This document shows, one piece after another, positions 18,356 through 26,435 of a DNA stretch of 64,000 nt (positions are counted from its first letter, which is position 1; each line of letters starts with the position of its first letter). Source of the stretch: DASVEE01 sp036380735. Its GTDB lineage: Bacteria; Acidobacteriota; Thermoanaerobaculia; Gp7-AA8. The position numbers were made by a program, and so were the translations under genes. The stretch covers positions 1-64,000 of the forward strand of contig DASVEE010000006.1 in the NCBI GenBank assembly GCA_036380735.1. Direction: 5' to 3'. A model generated the notes under the pieces. The model was given only the letters and a program-made list of their open reading frames with translations, did no database searches and was not told the DNA's origin.

Positions 18356-19326
18356 ACGGTACGCATCCGACCCGCGAACAACTCGACCGGTTCCGTCGCC
18401 GTGCGGCTTCGGCCGAGGAGACGATCGCCGTCGACGCGCACCTCGCGGCGTGCGATCGCTGCTTCGACGCGGTGCGCGTGGACACGCCGCATCTGACGGT
18501 GGAGCAGCTCGAAGCCGTCGTGGATGGTCGCGAGACGCACCCGCATCTCGCGCTCTGCGCCATCTGCCGCGGCGAAGTGGCCGACCTGCGGAGCATGCGC
18601 GACGCGCTGAAGGCACACGAGACGCCGCGCTGGCGCTGGCCGCTCGCCGCCGCGGCGGTGCTGGCGCTCGTCATTGCCGCCGCCTGGCTGCTGTTCCGCC
18701 GCGAAGCCGTACCGGCCGGTTCGAAGCCGCCCGTCGTGCGGCAGACCGTGCCCGAACCGAAGGCGGCGCCGCCGCTGCCGCAGCAGGCGGTCACGCTGGA
18801 GCGACCGGCGATTCTCGACACGCTGCTGACCGATCGCAGCGTGCTGCGCGGCCCGGACGCGAGCGGTGCGTTCGCGCTGCACGCGCCCGTGGCCACGGTG
18901 GTGCTGCAAGAGCGTCCACGGTTTCGCTGGGCAGCAGTGGCGGGGGCGGCGACGTACGAGGTGACGGTGGTCGCGTCCGAGGGCGGGGACGTCGTGGCGA
19001 GCGGCACGACCACCACGCCTTCGTGGCAGCCCGACCGTCCGCTGCCGCGTGGCCGGACCTATGCGTGGCAGGTGGCCGCGCAGACCGCAGCGGGCCGCGT
19101 GGTCGCGCCGGGACGCGGCGCACCCGAGGCGCGTTTCCACGTGGCGGCGCAGGCGGAAGCCGGCGGTTCGTCGGCGCTCGAGCGCGGCATCGCGCTGGCG
19201 CGACTCGGCGCGCTCGATGACGCGGAGCGCGAGCTGCAGCGCGCCGGTGCGCTCGAGCTGCTCGCGCAGGTCCGCGGCTGGCGCGCTCAGCGCGCGCTGC
19301 CGACGACGACGAACGGCGCCCAGTAG
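18352..19326 (+). CDS. Membrane anti-sigma-like protein with two HxxxCxxC zinc motifs
   Basis: A 324-residue protein translated with the preceding sigma-like gene. The cytoplasmic N-terminus carries two zinc-binding motifs: HLAACDRC (His30, Cys34, Cys37) and HLALCAIC (His65, Cys69, Cys72). A single transmembrane helix follows (about 96-116). The extracytoplasmic part has a Pro-rich linker and one fibronectin-like fold (FRWAAVAGAATYEVTVVA and TYAWQVAAQTAAG). A duplicated zinc motif is unusual for zf-HC2 anti-sigma factors, which have one. Expected role: sequester the sigma factor until an envelope signal is sensed. Its last 40 bp overlap the 3' end of the CHAT gene on the other strand. Confidence 0.75.
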   Translation: MNGTHPTREQLDRFRRRAASAEETIAVDAHLAACDRCFDAVRVDTPHLTVEQLEAVVDGRETHPHLALCAICRGEVADLRSMRDALKAHETPRWRWPLAAAAVLALVIAAAWLLFRREAVPAGSKPPVVRQTVPEPKAAPPLPQQAVTLERPAILDTLLTDRSVLRGPDASGAFALHAPVATVVLQERPRFRWAAVAGAATYEVTVVASEGGDVVASGTTTTPSWQPDRPLPRGRTYAWQVAAQTAAGRVVAPGRGAPEARFHVAAQAEAGGSSALERGIALARLGALDDAERELQRAGALELLAQVRGWRAQRALPTTTNGAQ

Positions 19327-22300
19327 AACGGGTGACGATACGCGGGATTCGCCCTCGTCGCCAGCGCCGCGCTCCGCAACGCCTCGGCCGTGCTCCGGCC
19401 GGCGACGCGGTGCCGGTGAAACGCGATCATCAGCGCGGCGGTGCTCGAGGAGTCGACGCTCCACTGGCTGACGACGGTCGTCGGCACGCCGGCGACGAAG
19501 AGCGCCCACGACAGCCCGATCACGCCTTCGCCCGCACCGACGCGTCCGCGCGCGGTCTCGCAAGCTGAGAGCACCGCCAGGCGCGCGTTGAGGTCGAGGC
19601 GCATGATCTCGCGCGCTTCGAGCAGCCCATCCTCGCCGCCGGCCTCGGAAGGGGAGAAGACGAGCCGCGAGTAGAGCGCGTTCTGGTTGTCGAGGACACC
19701 ATGCGTGGCGAAGTGCAGCACGTCGTAGCTGCCGGCTTCCGCCTTCACCACCTCCTCACGCGCGGCGCCGCGCAGGTAGACGCGGCTGTTGCCCGTGCCG
19801 TAGAGCGCCGCGATCTGGCGGATCTCGGTCTCGGTGTGCGGCAGCGGGGCGAGCGAGGCATCGCGGCGGGCGACGCGCGACGTCCGCGCCGCCGTCTCTC
19901 GCGGCATGACGGGATTGCCCAGCGCGAGCAGCCGCTGTTCCGCCGGCGGCCGCGCCGGCTCGCGGCTCATCTCGCGCAGCACGGCCAGCGACGGCACGAA
20001 GTAAATGGCGTGGCGGTCGAGGAGGAACTCCGTCGACGATGGTTGCAGCGCCTGGAACGGCAGCTCCCACAGCGGCCCGTCGGGGATGATGCAGAGCGTG
20101 CGTTTGCCGCGGAGCTGCGCGGCCGCGGGAGCGAGGAGGCGGTCGTACAGTGCGCGCGCCGCGACGCCGTACGCGAGGTCGTGGTTCGCCAGCAATTCGC
20201 GGAAGCGCATCACCTCCGCTTTGAGCTTCACGCGCCCCACCGGGATCGTGTGCACGCGCACGCCGCCCGCGGTGGTGAGGACGAAGAGGTAGGTCATTTC
20301 GTCGGTGACGACGAACTCGAGGAAGGCGTCTGCGGCGCCGGCCGCGAGCAGCGCCGAAGCATCGGTGGTGCGCGCCGGCCAGAGCTCGCCCTGCTCTCTC
20401 CGCAGTTGCGGCCGCGCGGCGAAGAGCGTGTCGAGGAACCCTTCGTATTCGAGTCGCGCCTTCCGCACGCGCGCCAGCAGCTCGCCGTCGACGCGGCCGC
20501 TGACGAGCGAGGCGCGGTGCTCGCGATTGACGTCGACGAGCCGCGCCGCGAGCGCGCTCTCGCTGGCGCGCTCCGCTTCGCTCAGCGCGCTGCCGAGCTC
20601 CGGCCGGCCGTTGCGCAGCACGTCGAAGAGCACCCGCGCCTTCGCACGCTCGGCATACGCGAGCGCGCCCGAGACGTCGCCCTGCTCGACCAGCACGCGG
20701 ACGATCTCGTAATACGGCATGATGAGATTCGTGAACGCCTGCTGCCAGTCGATCTCCTCGCCCGGCACGCTGCGCCGCAGCTCCTCGACGATGGCCACGG
20801 CGCCTTCGAGCTCCTTCCTCGCCTCGTCGTATCGGCCGGCGCGGCGGTAGCTGAGCCCGAGCGCGAAGTGCGCGAACGTGGTCAGCTCGAGTGCACCGGT
20901 CGTTCCGGCGAGCTCCCTCATCCGTTGCGCCAGCGCGATGCCTTCGTCCGGCGTCGGTGCGACCACCGACAGCATGCCGAGCGAGACGACCATCTCGCCG
21001 CGGAGCCCGAACTCTTCGGCGAGGGCGAAGCTACGCTGGAAGAACGAGCGTGCGGCAGCGGTGTCGCCGCCGACCAGGTGCGCACGCCCGAGGTTGTGCA
21101 GCGTCCCGCCGAGGGAGCGGCGATTGCCGGTGCCCTCGTCGATCGCCAGCGCCTTCTCGAACAGGGCGATCGCACCGGCCGTGTCATCCTCCGCGAGGCG
21201 AAGTTGCGCCATGTTGTGCAGCGTGAGCGCGACGCCATGCTTGAAGCCGGCCTGTTCGGCCATGCCGAGCGCGCGCTCGAGGTGCTCGCGCGCCTGCTCG
21301 TGATCGCCGAGGACGAAATACATTTCGCCGAGGTTGATGAGGGAGACCATCACGTTGTGGAAGCGGCCGAGCCGTTCCTGCACGGCGAGCGACTCGCGGA
21401 ACGCGATCACCGCTTCGCGGTACTGCCCCTGCCGCGACAGGGCGACCGCGAGGTTGCCCAGCGCGTTGCCTTCGCCGGCGATACTGCCGTTGGCGCGATA
21501 GAGCGCGAGCGCACGGCGCAGTACCGCCGACGCGGTGTCGAACGAGCCGCGGGCGCGTGCGTTGACGCCGGTGACGTTCAGAGCATCGGCCAGCCCCTCG
21601 AGCTCGCCCAGCTCCTCGAACGTGCGCGTCGCCTCGGCGAGCAGCGGCTGCGCCTCGTCGTACGCGGCACGGTTCGAGTGGACGATCGCCAGCCCGAGCT
21701 GGACGTGCGCGGCGGGGAGGCGGTGGCCGAGGCTCTGGAAGATCTGCAGCGCCTCCCGGAAGCGCGCTTCGGCCTGCGCCAGTTCGCCGGAGGTGCGGTC
21801 GACGAACCCGAGCCGCGTCAGCGTACAAGCTTCGCCGAAGCGGTCGCCGGCGGCGCGCGAGAGCGCGAGCGCTCGTTCGTAATGCGTGACGGCGGTGGGG
21901 GAGTCGCCGCGGGTCGCGGCGACCGCGCCGAGGCCGCGCTGCGCGGCGGCGCGTGTGGGAGCGTGGCCGCTGGCATCCGCGAGCTCCACGGCGCGCACGA
22001 ACGCGGCCTGCGCCGCCTCGAGCGCACCGGCGTCGAACGCCTCGGAGCCATCCGCAAGCCGCGCGCGCGCCTCGGCCAGCGGCGTCGCGGGCTCCGCGCG
22101 CACGAGCGACCAGACGCGCCCGTCCTTCATCGTGAGCGTGTACTGCTCGAGCAGCGTCCCCGCCGGATCGCGCACCTGCATCACCGTTCCGCCGGCATTG
22201 AGCGCGACGCGCACGTCATCGAGCGCGAGAAACGTCAGACGCTTGCGATCCGCGACGCGCGACGGCGACTCCGAATGCCACAGCGCCATGAGCTGCCCGA

Positions 22301-22376
22301 GGTCGCGGCGCTCGAACGTGCTGGTGAAATCCACGGCGGCAACCGACAGCAGCGCGAGCAACAACACCGGCGACAT
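19287..22376 (-). CDS. Exported TPR-CHAT protein (caspase-like protease domain)
   Basis: A 1029-residue protein with a short signal peptide (MSPVLLLALLSVAAVDFTST). About ten tetratricopeptide repeats follow (residues 100-520; for example LAEARARLADGSEAFDAGAL and GNALGNLAVALSRQGQYREA). The C-terminal 330 residues form a CHAT domain with both catalytic residues: His892 in LHFATHGVLD and Cys939 in LAVLSACETARG. CHAT domains are caspase-like cysteine proteases that bacteria use as regulated effectors or processing enzymes. The gene converges on the sigma/anti-sigma pair, overlapping it by 40 bp. In related genomes such proteins often neighbour ECF systems. Substrate unknown; cleavage of the anti-sigma protein is a testable idea. 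Confidence 0.9.
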   Translation of the reverse strand: MSPVLLLALLSVAAVDFTSTFERRDLGQLMALWHSESPSRVADRKRLTFLALDDVRVALNAGGTVMQVRDPAGTLLEQYTLTMKDGRVWSLVRAEPATPLAEARARLADGSEAFDAGALEAAQAAFVRAVELADASGHAPTRAAAQRGLGAVAATRGDSPTAVTHYERALALSRAAGDRFGEACTLTRLGFVDRTSGELAQAEARFREALQIFQSLGHRLPAAHVQLGLAIVHSNRAAYDEAQPLLAEATRTFEELGELEGLADALNVTGVNARARGSFDTASAVLRRALALYRANGSIAGEGNALGNLAVALSRQGQYREAVIAFRESLAVQERLGRFHNVMVSLINLGEMYFVLGDHEQAREHLERALGMAEQAGFKHGVALTLHNMAQLRLAEDDTAGAIALFEKALAIDEGTGNRRSLGGTLHNLGRAHLVGGDTAAARSFFQRSFALAEEFGLRGEMVVSLGMLSVVAPTPDEGIALAQRMRELAGTTGALELTTFAHFALGLSYRRAGRYDEARKELEGAVAIVEELRRSVPGEEIDWQQAFTNLIMPYYEIVRVLVEQGDVSGALAYAERAKARVLFDVLRNGRPELGSALSEAERASESALAARLVDVNREHRASLVSGRVDGELLARVRKARLEYEGFLDTLFAARPQLRREQGELWPARTTDASALLAAGAADAFLEFVVTDEMTYLFVLTTAGGVRVHTIPVGRVKLKAEVMRFRELLANHDLAYGVAARALYDRLLAPAAAQLRGKRTLCIIPDGPLWELPFQALQPSSTEFLLDRHAIYFVPSLAVLREMSREPARPPAEQRLLALGNPVMPRETAARTSRVARRDASLAPLPHTETEIRQIAALYGTGNSRVYLRGAAREEVVKAEAGSYDVLHFATHGVLDNQNALYSRLVFSPSEAGGEDGLLEAREIMRLDLNARLAVLSACETARGRVGAGEGVIGLSWALFVAGVPTTVVSQWSVDSSSTAALMIAFHRHRVAGRSTAEALRSAALATRANPAYRHPFYWAPFVVVGSAR

Positions 22377-22565
22377 GTCTTCCGTTGTAGGCCCTTTTTT
22401 CCGCGTGCGCCATCAGAACATCGGGCGGTTTTTCGCGTCTCGCGGGGGGGTAGACCGAAGGGACTTTGGGACGAATGGGCCGTGGGCGGTGACGAAGGCG
22501 TCCCACGGTGGATGAATGGCGGTTTCGGGAGGGGCGGCCACGTGGCACCTGGATGTGACCGACTA
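22377..22565. other. Intergenic, upstream of the CHAT gene
   Basis: No gene seen. It contains TCAGAACATCGG at 22413-22424, identical to 18283-18294 in the sigma gene's 3' end, a T6 run at 22395 and a G7 run near 22443. Confidence 0.4.
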
Positions 22566-22683
22566 GAAACGATAGGACCTATGGGACGGATAGGACCGAC
22601 CTATAGGACAGATCGGACCGCCGCGCGCCGACGTCCCATAGGTCCCATTTGTCCTATGGGTCCTATTGGTCCCATCGTTCCTA
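22566..22683. repeat. Nonamer palindromic element (two arms)
   Basis: Left arm GAAACGATAGGACCTATGGG and further units, a GC-rich centre near 22618-22640, right arm ending CCCATCGTTCCTACGG. The lipoprotein gene's stop codon (TAG) directly abuts the right end. Confidence 0.9.
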
Positions 22684-23604
22684 CGGCATCCGTTCGAACG
22701 ACCACGCGTACCAGACCATCTTGCGGTGCTGATCCAGGTAGACGATGCGCGCTTCGTGGCGGCCGGGCATCCAGGGGCGTGGCGGTGTGTAGACGATCTC
22801 CGCGTCGCGCGACGCTTCGTCGTGGGTGAAACGCGTGGCGGGGGTATCGGTCACGTCTTCGCCGTCGATGTAGATGCGCGGCGTTCCGCGCGCGTAGCGC
22901 GCCGCGGGCTTCGACCAGGCAAGCGTGGCGCGCACGCGTGCGGTGGGCGACACCCGCGCGCCGTGGGCCGGCTCGACCGACGTGAACTCCGCCGGCCGGA
23001 CTCGCGGGCTGGGACGCGAGGGATCGCGCGGCGGTGCGGCGTCGATGGGGAAGGGGGCGGAGACGCGCTGCTCCAGCGGGATCTCGTCGTCGCCGGAGTA
23101 CGCGTTGCGGACCGTGTCGTACTTGTCGATCACGCCGTACCAGACGACCCGGTACGTGCCGGGCTCGATCTTCCGCTCGGTCCTGCGCGAGGAGACGACG
23201 GCATCGACACCGGAGGCGGCGGTGATCGGGTAGACGTGCGTGCCGCCCGCGGGGACGACGACCGGCGCCGAGGCGCAAGCGTTCATCTCGATGACCCAGT
23301 TGCTGACCCACTTGCCGGCGACGAGCTGCTGCAGTCCGACGGCGATCGCGCCGTTGCAGTTGAGCAGGTAGACGGGGCGATCGGCCGGCGCGTGGAACGT
23401 GCTCACGATCTTCACTTCCGGCCCGAACGGTCCCTCTTCCAGCGCGTAGCGCGCGCGGTCCGTGCGCACCGGCCCCGGCGGGCCTGGCGGTACCTGCTGC
23501 GGCGCCGTCTCGGTGCGGACTTGCGGCGGCGGCGGTGGCGTTGCCTGGGGCTTCGTGCAACTCGCCAGCACCAGCAGCGACACGGCAATCGATCGCATCG
23601 TCAT
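22681..23604 (-). CDS. Lipoprotein of unknown function
   Basis: A 307-residue protein with a lipobox (VLASC, Cys16), then a Pro/Thr-rich spacer (KPQATPPPPPQVRTETAPQQ). A beta-sandwich-like region follows (EEGPFGPEVKIVSTFHAPAD), then a second one near the C-terminus (GRHEARIVYLDQHRKMVWYA). No enzyme motif is visible. The start overlaps the stop of the upstream histidine kinase gene by four bases (23601-23604), so the two are translationally coupled, and the lipoprotein may act as an envelope sensor or output for that kinase (inference from context only). Confidence 0.75.
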   Translation of the reverse strand: MTMRSIAVSLLVLASCTKPQATPPPPPQVRTETAPQQVPPGPPGPVRTDRARYALEEGPFGPEVKIVSTFHAPADRPVYLLNCNGAIAVGLQQLVAGKWVSNWVIEMNACASAPVVVPAGGTHVYPITAASGVDAVVSSRRTERKIEPGTYRVVWYGVIDKYDTVRNAYSGDDEIPLEQRVSAPFPIDAAPPRDPSRPSPRVRPAEFTSVEPAHGARVSPTARVRATLAWSKPAARYARGTPRIYIDGEDVTDTPATRFTHDEASRDAEIVYTPPRPWMPGRHEARIVYLDQHRKMVWYAWSFERMP

Positions 23605-25205
23605 CGTCCTGCCGTCACCCGCTGCGCGAGGCGCGCCACTTCATGCGCCAGATCGACCGGGTCGATCGGTTTCTGGCGGAAGACGTCGAAGCCGGCGGCG
23701 GTGATGCGCGCCTGCTCGCCCGGGCGGCCGAGGACCGTCAGCGCGAGCGCGGGGATCGAGCTCACGGCGATGTCTCTTTCCTCGCGCAATTGCGTGAGGA
23801 ACGTGCAGCCGTCGAGGTCGGGGAGGGAGATGTCGCAGACGATCACGTTCGGCTTCCACTCCGGGACTTTCGCGAACGCGTCCGCGGCGGTGCCGACACA
23901 CTCCACCGCGGCGCCGGAATGCCGCAGCGCCGTCGCCAGCACCTTGCGGTTGTCCACCTCGTCCTCGACGAGCAGCACACGCACGCCTTCGAGGCGCGGC
24001 AGCGTTCGTCCGCGTACGGAGGCATCCCGCCGGGCGATGACGGTGGAGGGAGCGGCGGTGTGCAGCGGCAGACGGATCGTGAAGGTGGAGCCGCGCCCCT
24101 CGCCGGGGCTCTCGGCGGACAGCGTGCCGCCGTGCATCTCGACGAGATGGCGCGCGATCGAGAGCCCGAGACCCAGTCCGCTCTTCCGGTCGGCGTTCTG
24201 GTCGCCCTGGCGGAAGCGATCGAAGACGTAGGGGAGCAGGCGCGCCGGGATCCCGCGGCCGCTGTCCGTCACGTCCGTGTCGACGGTGGTGCCGTCGCTA
24301 TGCAGGCGCACCCGGACCTCGCCTCCTTCCGGCGTGAACTTGATGCCGTTCGCCAGGAGGTTGCCGATGGTCTGCTGCAGCCGCGACGGGTCGCCGAAGA
24401 TGTCGTACGACTCCTCGCCGCACTCGACCGACAGTGCGATGCCTTTCGCTTCGGCCGCCGGACGCGCGGCGGAGATCGCGTTCGCCACGACGGTGCGCAG
24501 GTCGAGTCCCCGCAGCTCCAGCCGCAGCTTGTCGGAGGCGATGCGCGACTCGTCGAGCAGGTCCTCGATCAGCTTGGCCTGCGCCAGCGTGCTGCGCTCG
24601 AGCGCTTCGAGTGCTTCGCGCCGCGTGTCGTCGTCGAGCGCGCCGAGGGCGAGCATGCGCGTCCAGCCGAGGATGGAGGTCATGGGCGTGCGGAGCTCGT
24701 GGGAGATGATGGCGATGAACTCGTCCTTCGCGCGATCGGCCGCGCGCATCGTGCGCAGCTCGCCGGCGGCCGCATCGTTCTCCCCCTGCAGCGCCTTCAT
24801 GCGCACGGCGGGGGTGACGTCTTCGACGTCGTGGATGATGTACGCCGCGCGGCCGTCGGTCAGCACGGGGGTGTTCACCGGCCGCCAGTAGCGCTCTTCG
24901 AACCCGCCGCCTTCGCTCTCCGGGCGAGGGATGTCGTACTGCTGCACCGCCATCGTGTGCGCCGCATTGGTGCGGAGCACCGTCTCCAGCGAGGCGCGCA
25001 GGTTGCGCGTGCCGGTGGCGTGCGGATCGTCCGGATTGTCGGGAAACACGGCGAAGATGTCCCGTCCGAGAATGCCGTCCCGCCGCGTCTTCGTGGCCGA
25101 AAGATATCTGTCGGTGGCAGCCACGATCCGGAAATCGCGGTCGAGCACCAGATAAGCGCCCGGGGCCGCCTCGAAGAGCTGCTGGTAGTCGAAGGAATCT
25201 CCCAT
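23601..25205 (-). CDS. Hybrid PAS histidine kinase with C-terminal receiver domain
   Basis: A 534-residue soluble protein. Residues 5-135 are a PAS domain (FEAAPGAYLVLDRDFRIVAA). The dimerisation/phosphoacceptor domain has ISHELRTPMTSILGW with His169. The ATPase domain has N (NLLANGIKFTPEGG), G1 (DSGRGIP), F and G2 (GLGLGLSIARHLVEMHGG) boxes at about 275-385. Residues 405-525 form a receiver (VRVLLVEDEVDNRKVL, phosphoacceptor Asp in IVCDISLPDLDG, and the RQKPID lysine). There is no transmembrane segment, so it senses a cytoplasmic or diffusible cue. It is coupled to the downstream lipoprotein. No separate response regulator lies nearby, so output through a remote regulator or phosphotransfer protein is likely. 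Confidence 0.95.
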   Translation of the reverse strand: MGDSFDYQQLFEAAPGAYLVLDRDFRIVAATDRYLSATKTRRDGILGRDIFAVFPDNPDDPHATGTRNLRASLETVLRTNAAHTMAVQQYDIPRPESEGGGFEERYWRPVNTPVLTDGRAAYIIHDVEDVTPAVRMKALQGENDAAAGELRTMRAADRAKDEFIAIISHELRTPMTSILGWTRMLALGALDDDTRREALEALERSTLAQAKLIEDLLDESRIASDKLRLELRGLDLRTVVANAISAARPAAEAKGIALSVECGEESYDIFGDPSRLQQTIGNLLANGIKFTPEGGEVRVRLHSDGTTVDTDVTDSGRGIPARLLPYVFDRFRQGDQNADRKSGLGLGLSIARHLVEMHGGTLSAESPGEGRGSTFTIRLPLHTAAPSTVIARRDASVRGRTLPRLEGVRVLLVEDEVDNRKVLATALRHSGAAVECVGTAADAFAKVPEWKPNVIVCDISLPDLDGCTFLTQLREERDIAVSSIPALALTVLGRPGEQARITAAGFDVFRQKPIDPVDLAHEVARLAQRVTAGR

Positions 25206-25295
25206 TGCAGTCTCCAACGTGCAGGCGGGGGCAAAATGCCCCGATGTGCGGCTGGGACCGTCAGGCGCTGCGGGAGGCACGTGTAGGATGACGCC

Positions 25296-25586
25296 GTGAC
25301 TTTCGTCAGAGCGTTGCGCCACCTGGCCATCATCGAGGGCATCTCGACGCTGGTGCTCTTCGGCATCGCCATGCCGCTGAAGTACTTCGCCGGCATGCCG
25401 CTGGCCGTGAGGATCGTGGGGTCGCTGCACGGAGCGTTGTTCGTCGCACTGGTGCTGATGCTGCTGGTGGCGATCCGCAAGGTGCCGATCTCGCCCGGCC
25501 TGGCGTTCGCGGGAATGGTTGCGGCGGTGGTTCCGGGCGGCCCGTTCGTGCTGGACCGGTATCTGGCCAGGGTGCAGGACCGATAG
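25296..25586 (+). CDS. DUF3817 family small membrane protein
   Basis: A 96-residue protein with a GTG start and three hydrophobic helices: LRHLAIIEGISTLVLFGIAM, VGSLHGALFVALVLMLLVAI and LAFAGMVAAVVPGGPFVLDR. The EGxS and GxxHG...PGGPFVxD pattern is that of DUF3817 (YdzA-like) proteins of unknown function. The last codons are CGA TAG, supplied by the end of the adjacent nonamer element. It is divergent from the histidine kinase gene, with 90 bp between the starts. Confidence 0.88.
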   Translation: MTFVRALRHLAIIEGISTLVLFGIAMPLKYFAGMPLAVRIVGSLHGALFVALVLMLLVAIRKVPISPGLAFAGMVAAVVPGGPFVLDRYLARVQDR

Positions 25587-25698
25587 GACGAATAGGACCT
25601 ATAGGACAAATAGGACGTATAGGACCGATGAACTGCGCGATGCCGCGCTGTCCTATCAGTCCCATTCGTCCTATTGGTCCTATCGGTCCTATCGGTTC
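25577..25698. repeat. Nonamer palindromic element (two arms) overlapping a gene end
   Basis: Left arm from GGACCGATAGGACGAATAGG with six units, centre near 25627-25645, right arm ending GTCCTATCGGTTCCC. Its first TAG (25584-25586) is the stop codon of the DUF3817 gene. Confidence 0.92.
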
Positions 25699-25717
25699 CC
25701 GATGGCGGCGGCATCGA

Positions 25718-26288
25718 TCTGTCCGGCAAAGCCACCGTTCCCGCGGGCAGACGGACGTTTGCCCCCAGTGAAGGGACGTTTCTCGTGGTCGAGGGCGTCG
25801 ATCCCCTGGCTCGACGTGACCTTTCCCCTCGTTGAGGGGACGTTTCCCCTCGTCGAGGGCGTCGATCCCCTGGCTCGACGTGACCTTTCTCCTCGTCGAG
25901 GGGACGTTTCCCCTCGTTGAGGGCGTCGATCCCCTGGCTCGACGTGACCTTTCTCCTCGCTGCGGGGACGTTTCTCCTCGTCGAGGGGATCTTTCCCTTC
26001 GATCGAAGGGACATTTCCCCTCGGCGGACAGAAACGTCCCCTCGACCCAGGGGGTCGCTGCCCTCGGCGAGGAGATCGACGCCCTCGACGAGGAGAAAAG
26101 TCACGTCGACCCAGGGGATCGCTGCCCTCGACGAGGGGATCGCTGCCCTCAACGAGGAGAAATGTCGCATCAAATCAGGCGATCGCTGCCCTCAACGAGG
26201 GGATCGACGCCCTCGGCGAGGAGAAAGGTCCCGTCGACTGAGGGGATCGCTGCCCTCGACGAGGAGATCGGTGCCCTCGCCGGACAGA
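25718..26288. repeat. 570-bp inverted repeat built of 21-bp units
   Basis: The outer ends are TCTGTCCGG (25718-25726) and its complement CCGGACAGA (26280-26288). Between them a 21-bp unit recurs, for example GACGTTTCCCCTCGTCGAGG alternating with CGTCGATCCCCTGGCTCGAC, in the left half. The complementary unit (CCTCGACGAGGGGATCGCTG and variants) fills the right half, with a centre near 26020. Many units contain the self-complementary CCCTCGTCGAGGG. Both strands stay open in some frames because 21 is a multiple of 3, giving seven-residue pseudo-repeats, but there is no ribosome-binding site or plausible protein. Confidence 0.9.
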
Positions 26289-26339
26289 AAGATCTGTCCG
26301 CGGACGGGATAACGAAGGTGTGACCCCGACCGGTGCCGC

Positions 26340-26395
26340 CTGCGGTCCCATTCGTCCCATCCGTCCTATCGGTCCTATTCGTCCCATCTGGTCTC
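26340..26395. repeat. Nonamer element, single (right) arm
   Basis: Five to six units of GTCCNATNC type (GTCCCATTCGTCCCATCCGT onwards) with no facing left arm. It follows the 21-bp-unit inverted repeat and a TGTGACCCCGACC fragment and precedes the MFS gene. Confidence 0.85.
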
Positions 26396-26435
26396 CCCCT
26401 GTTTCCACAGTTGAGCCCTCACCCCCTCTCACGTC

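Noticed and set aside
19701..22829. A long open frame on the + strand opposite the CHAT gene (over 1000 codons)
   Set aside because: It mirrors the CHAT coding region, has Arg/Ala/Gly-rich pseudo-protein composition and no ribosome-binding site. High GC content makes antisense frames stay open.
23601..25430. Extended start of the histidine kinase at 25430
   Set aside because: It would read over the DUF3817 gene and its start region; the ATG at 25205 begins a complete PAS domain.
25718..26288. CRISPR array
   Set aside because: The units lack distinct spacers, no cas genes are present and the two halves are inverted.
25832..26323. Open frames with seven-residue repeats (LVEGVDPLARRDLSPR-like) in the 21-bp-unit region
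   Set aside because: The repeats come from the DNA unit being a multiple of three. Both strands are open, there is no start signal, and the frame changes between strands without loss. I treat it as non-coding structure.
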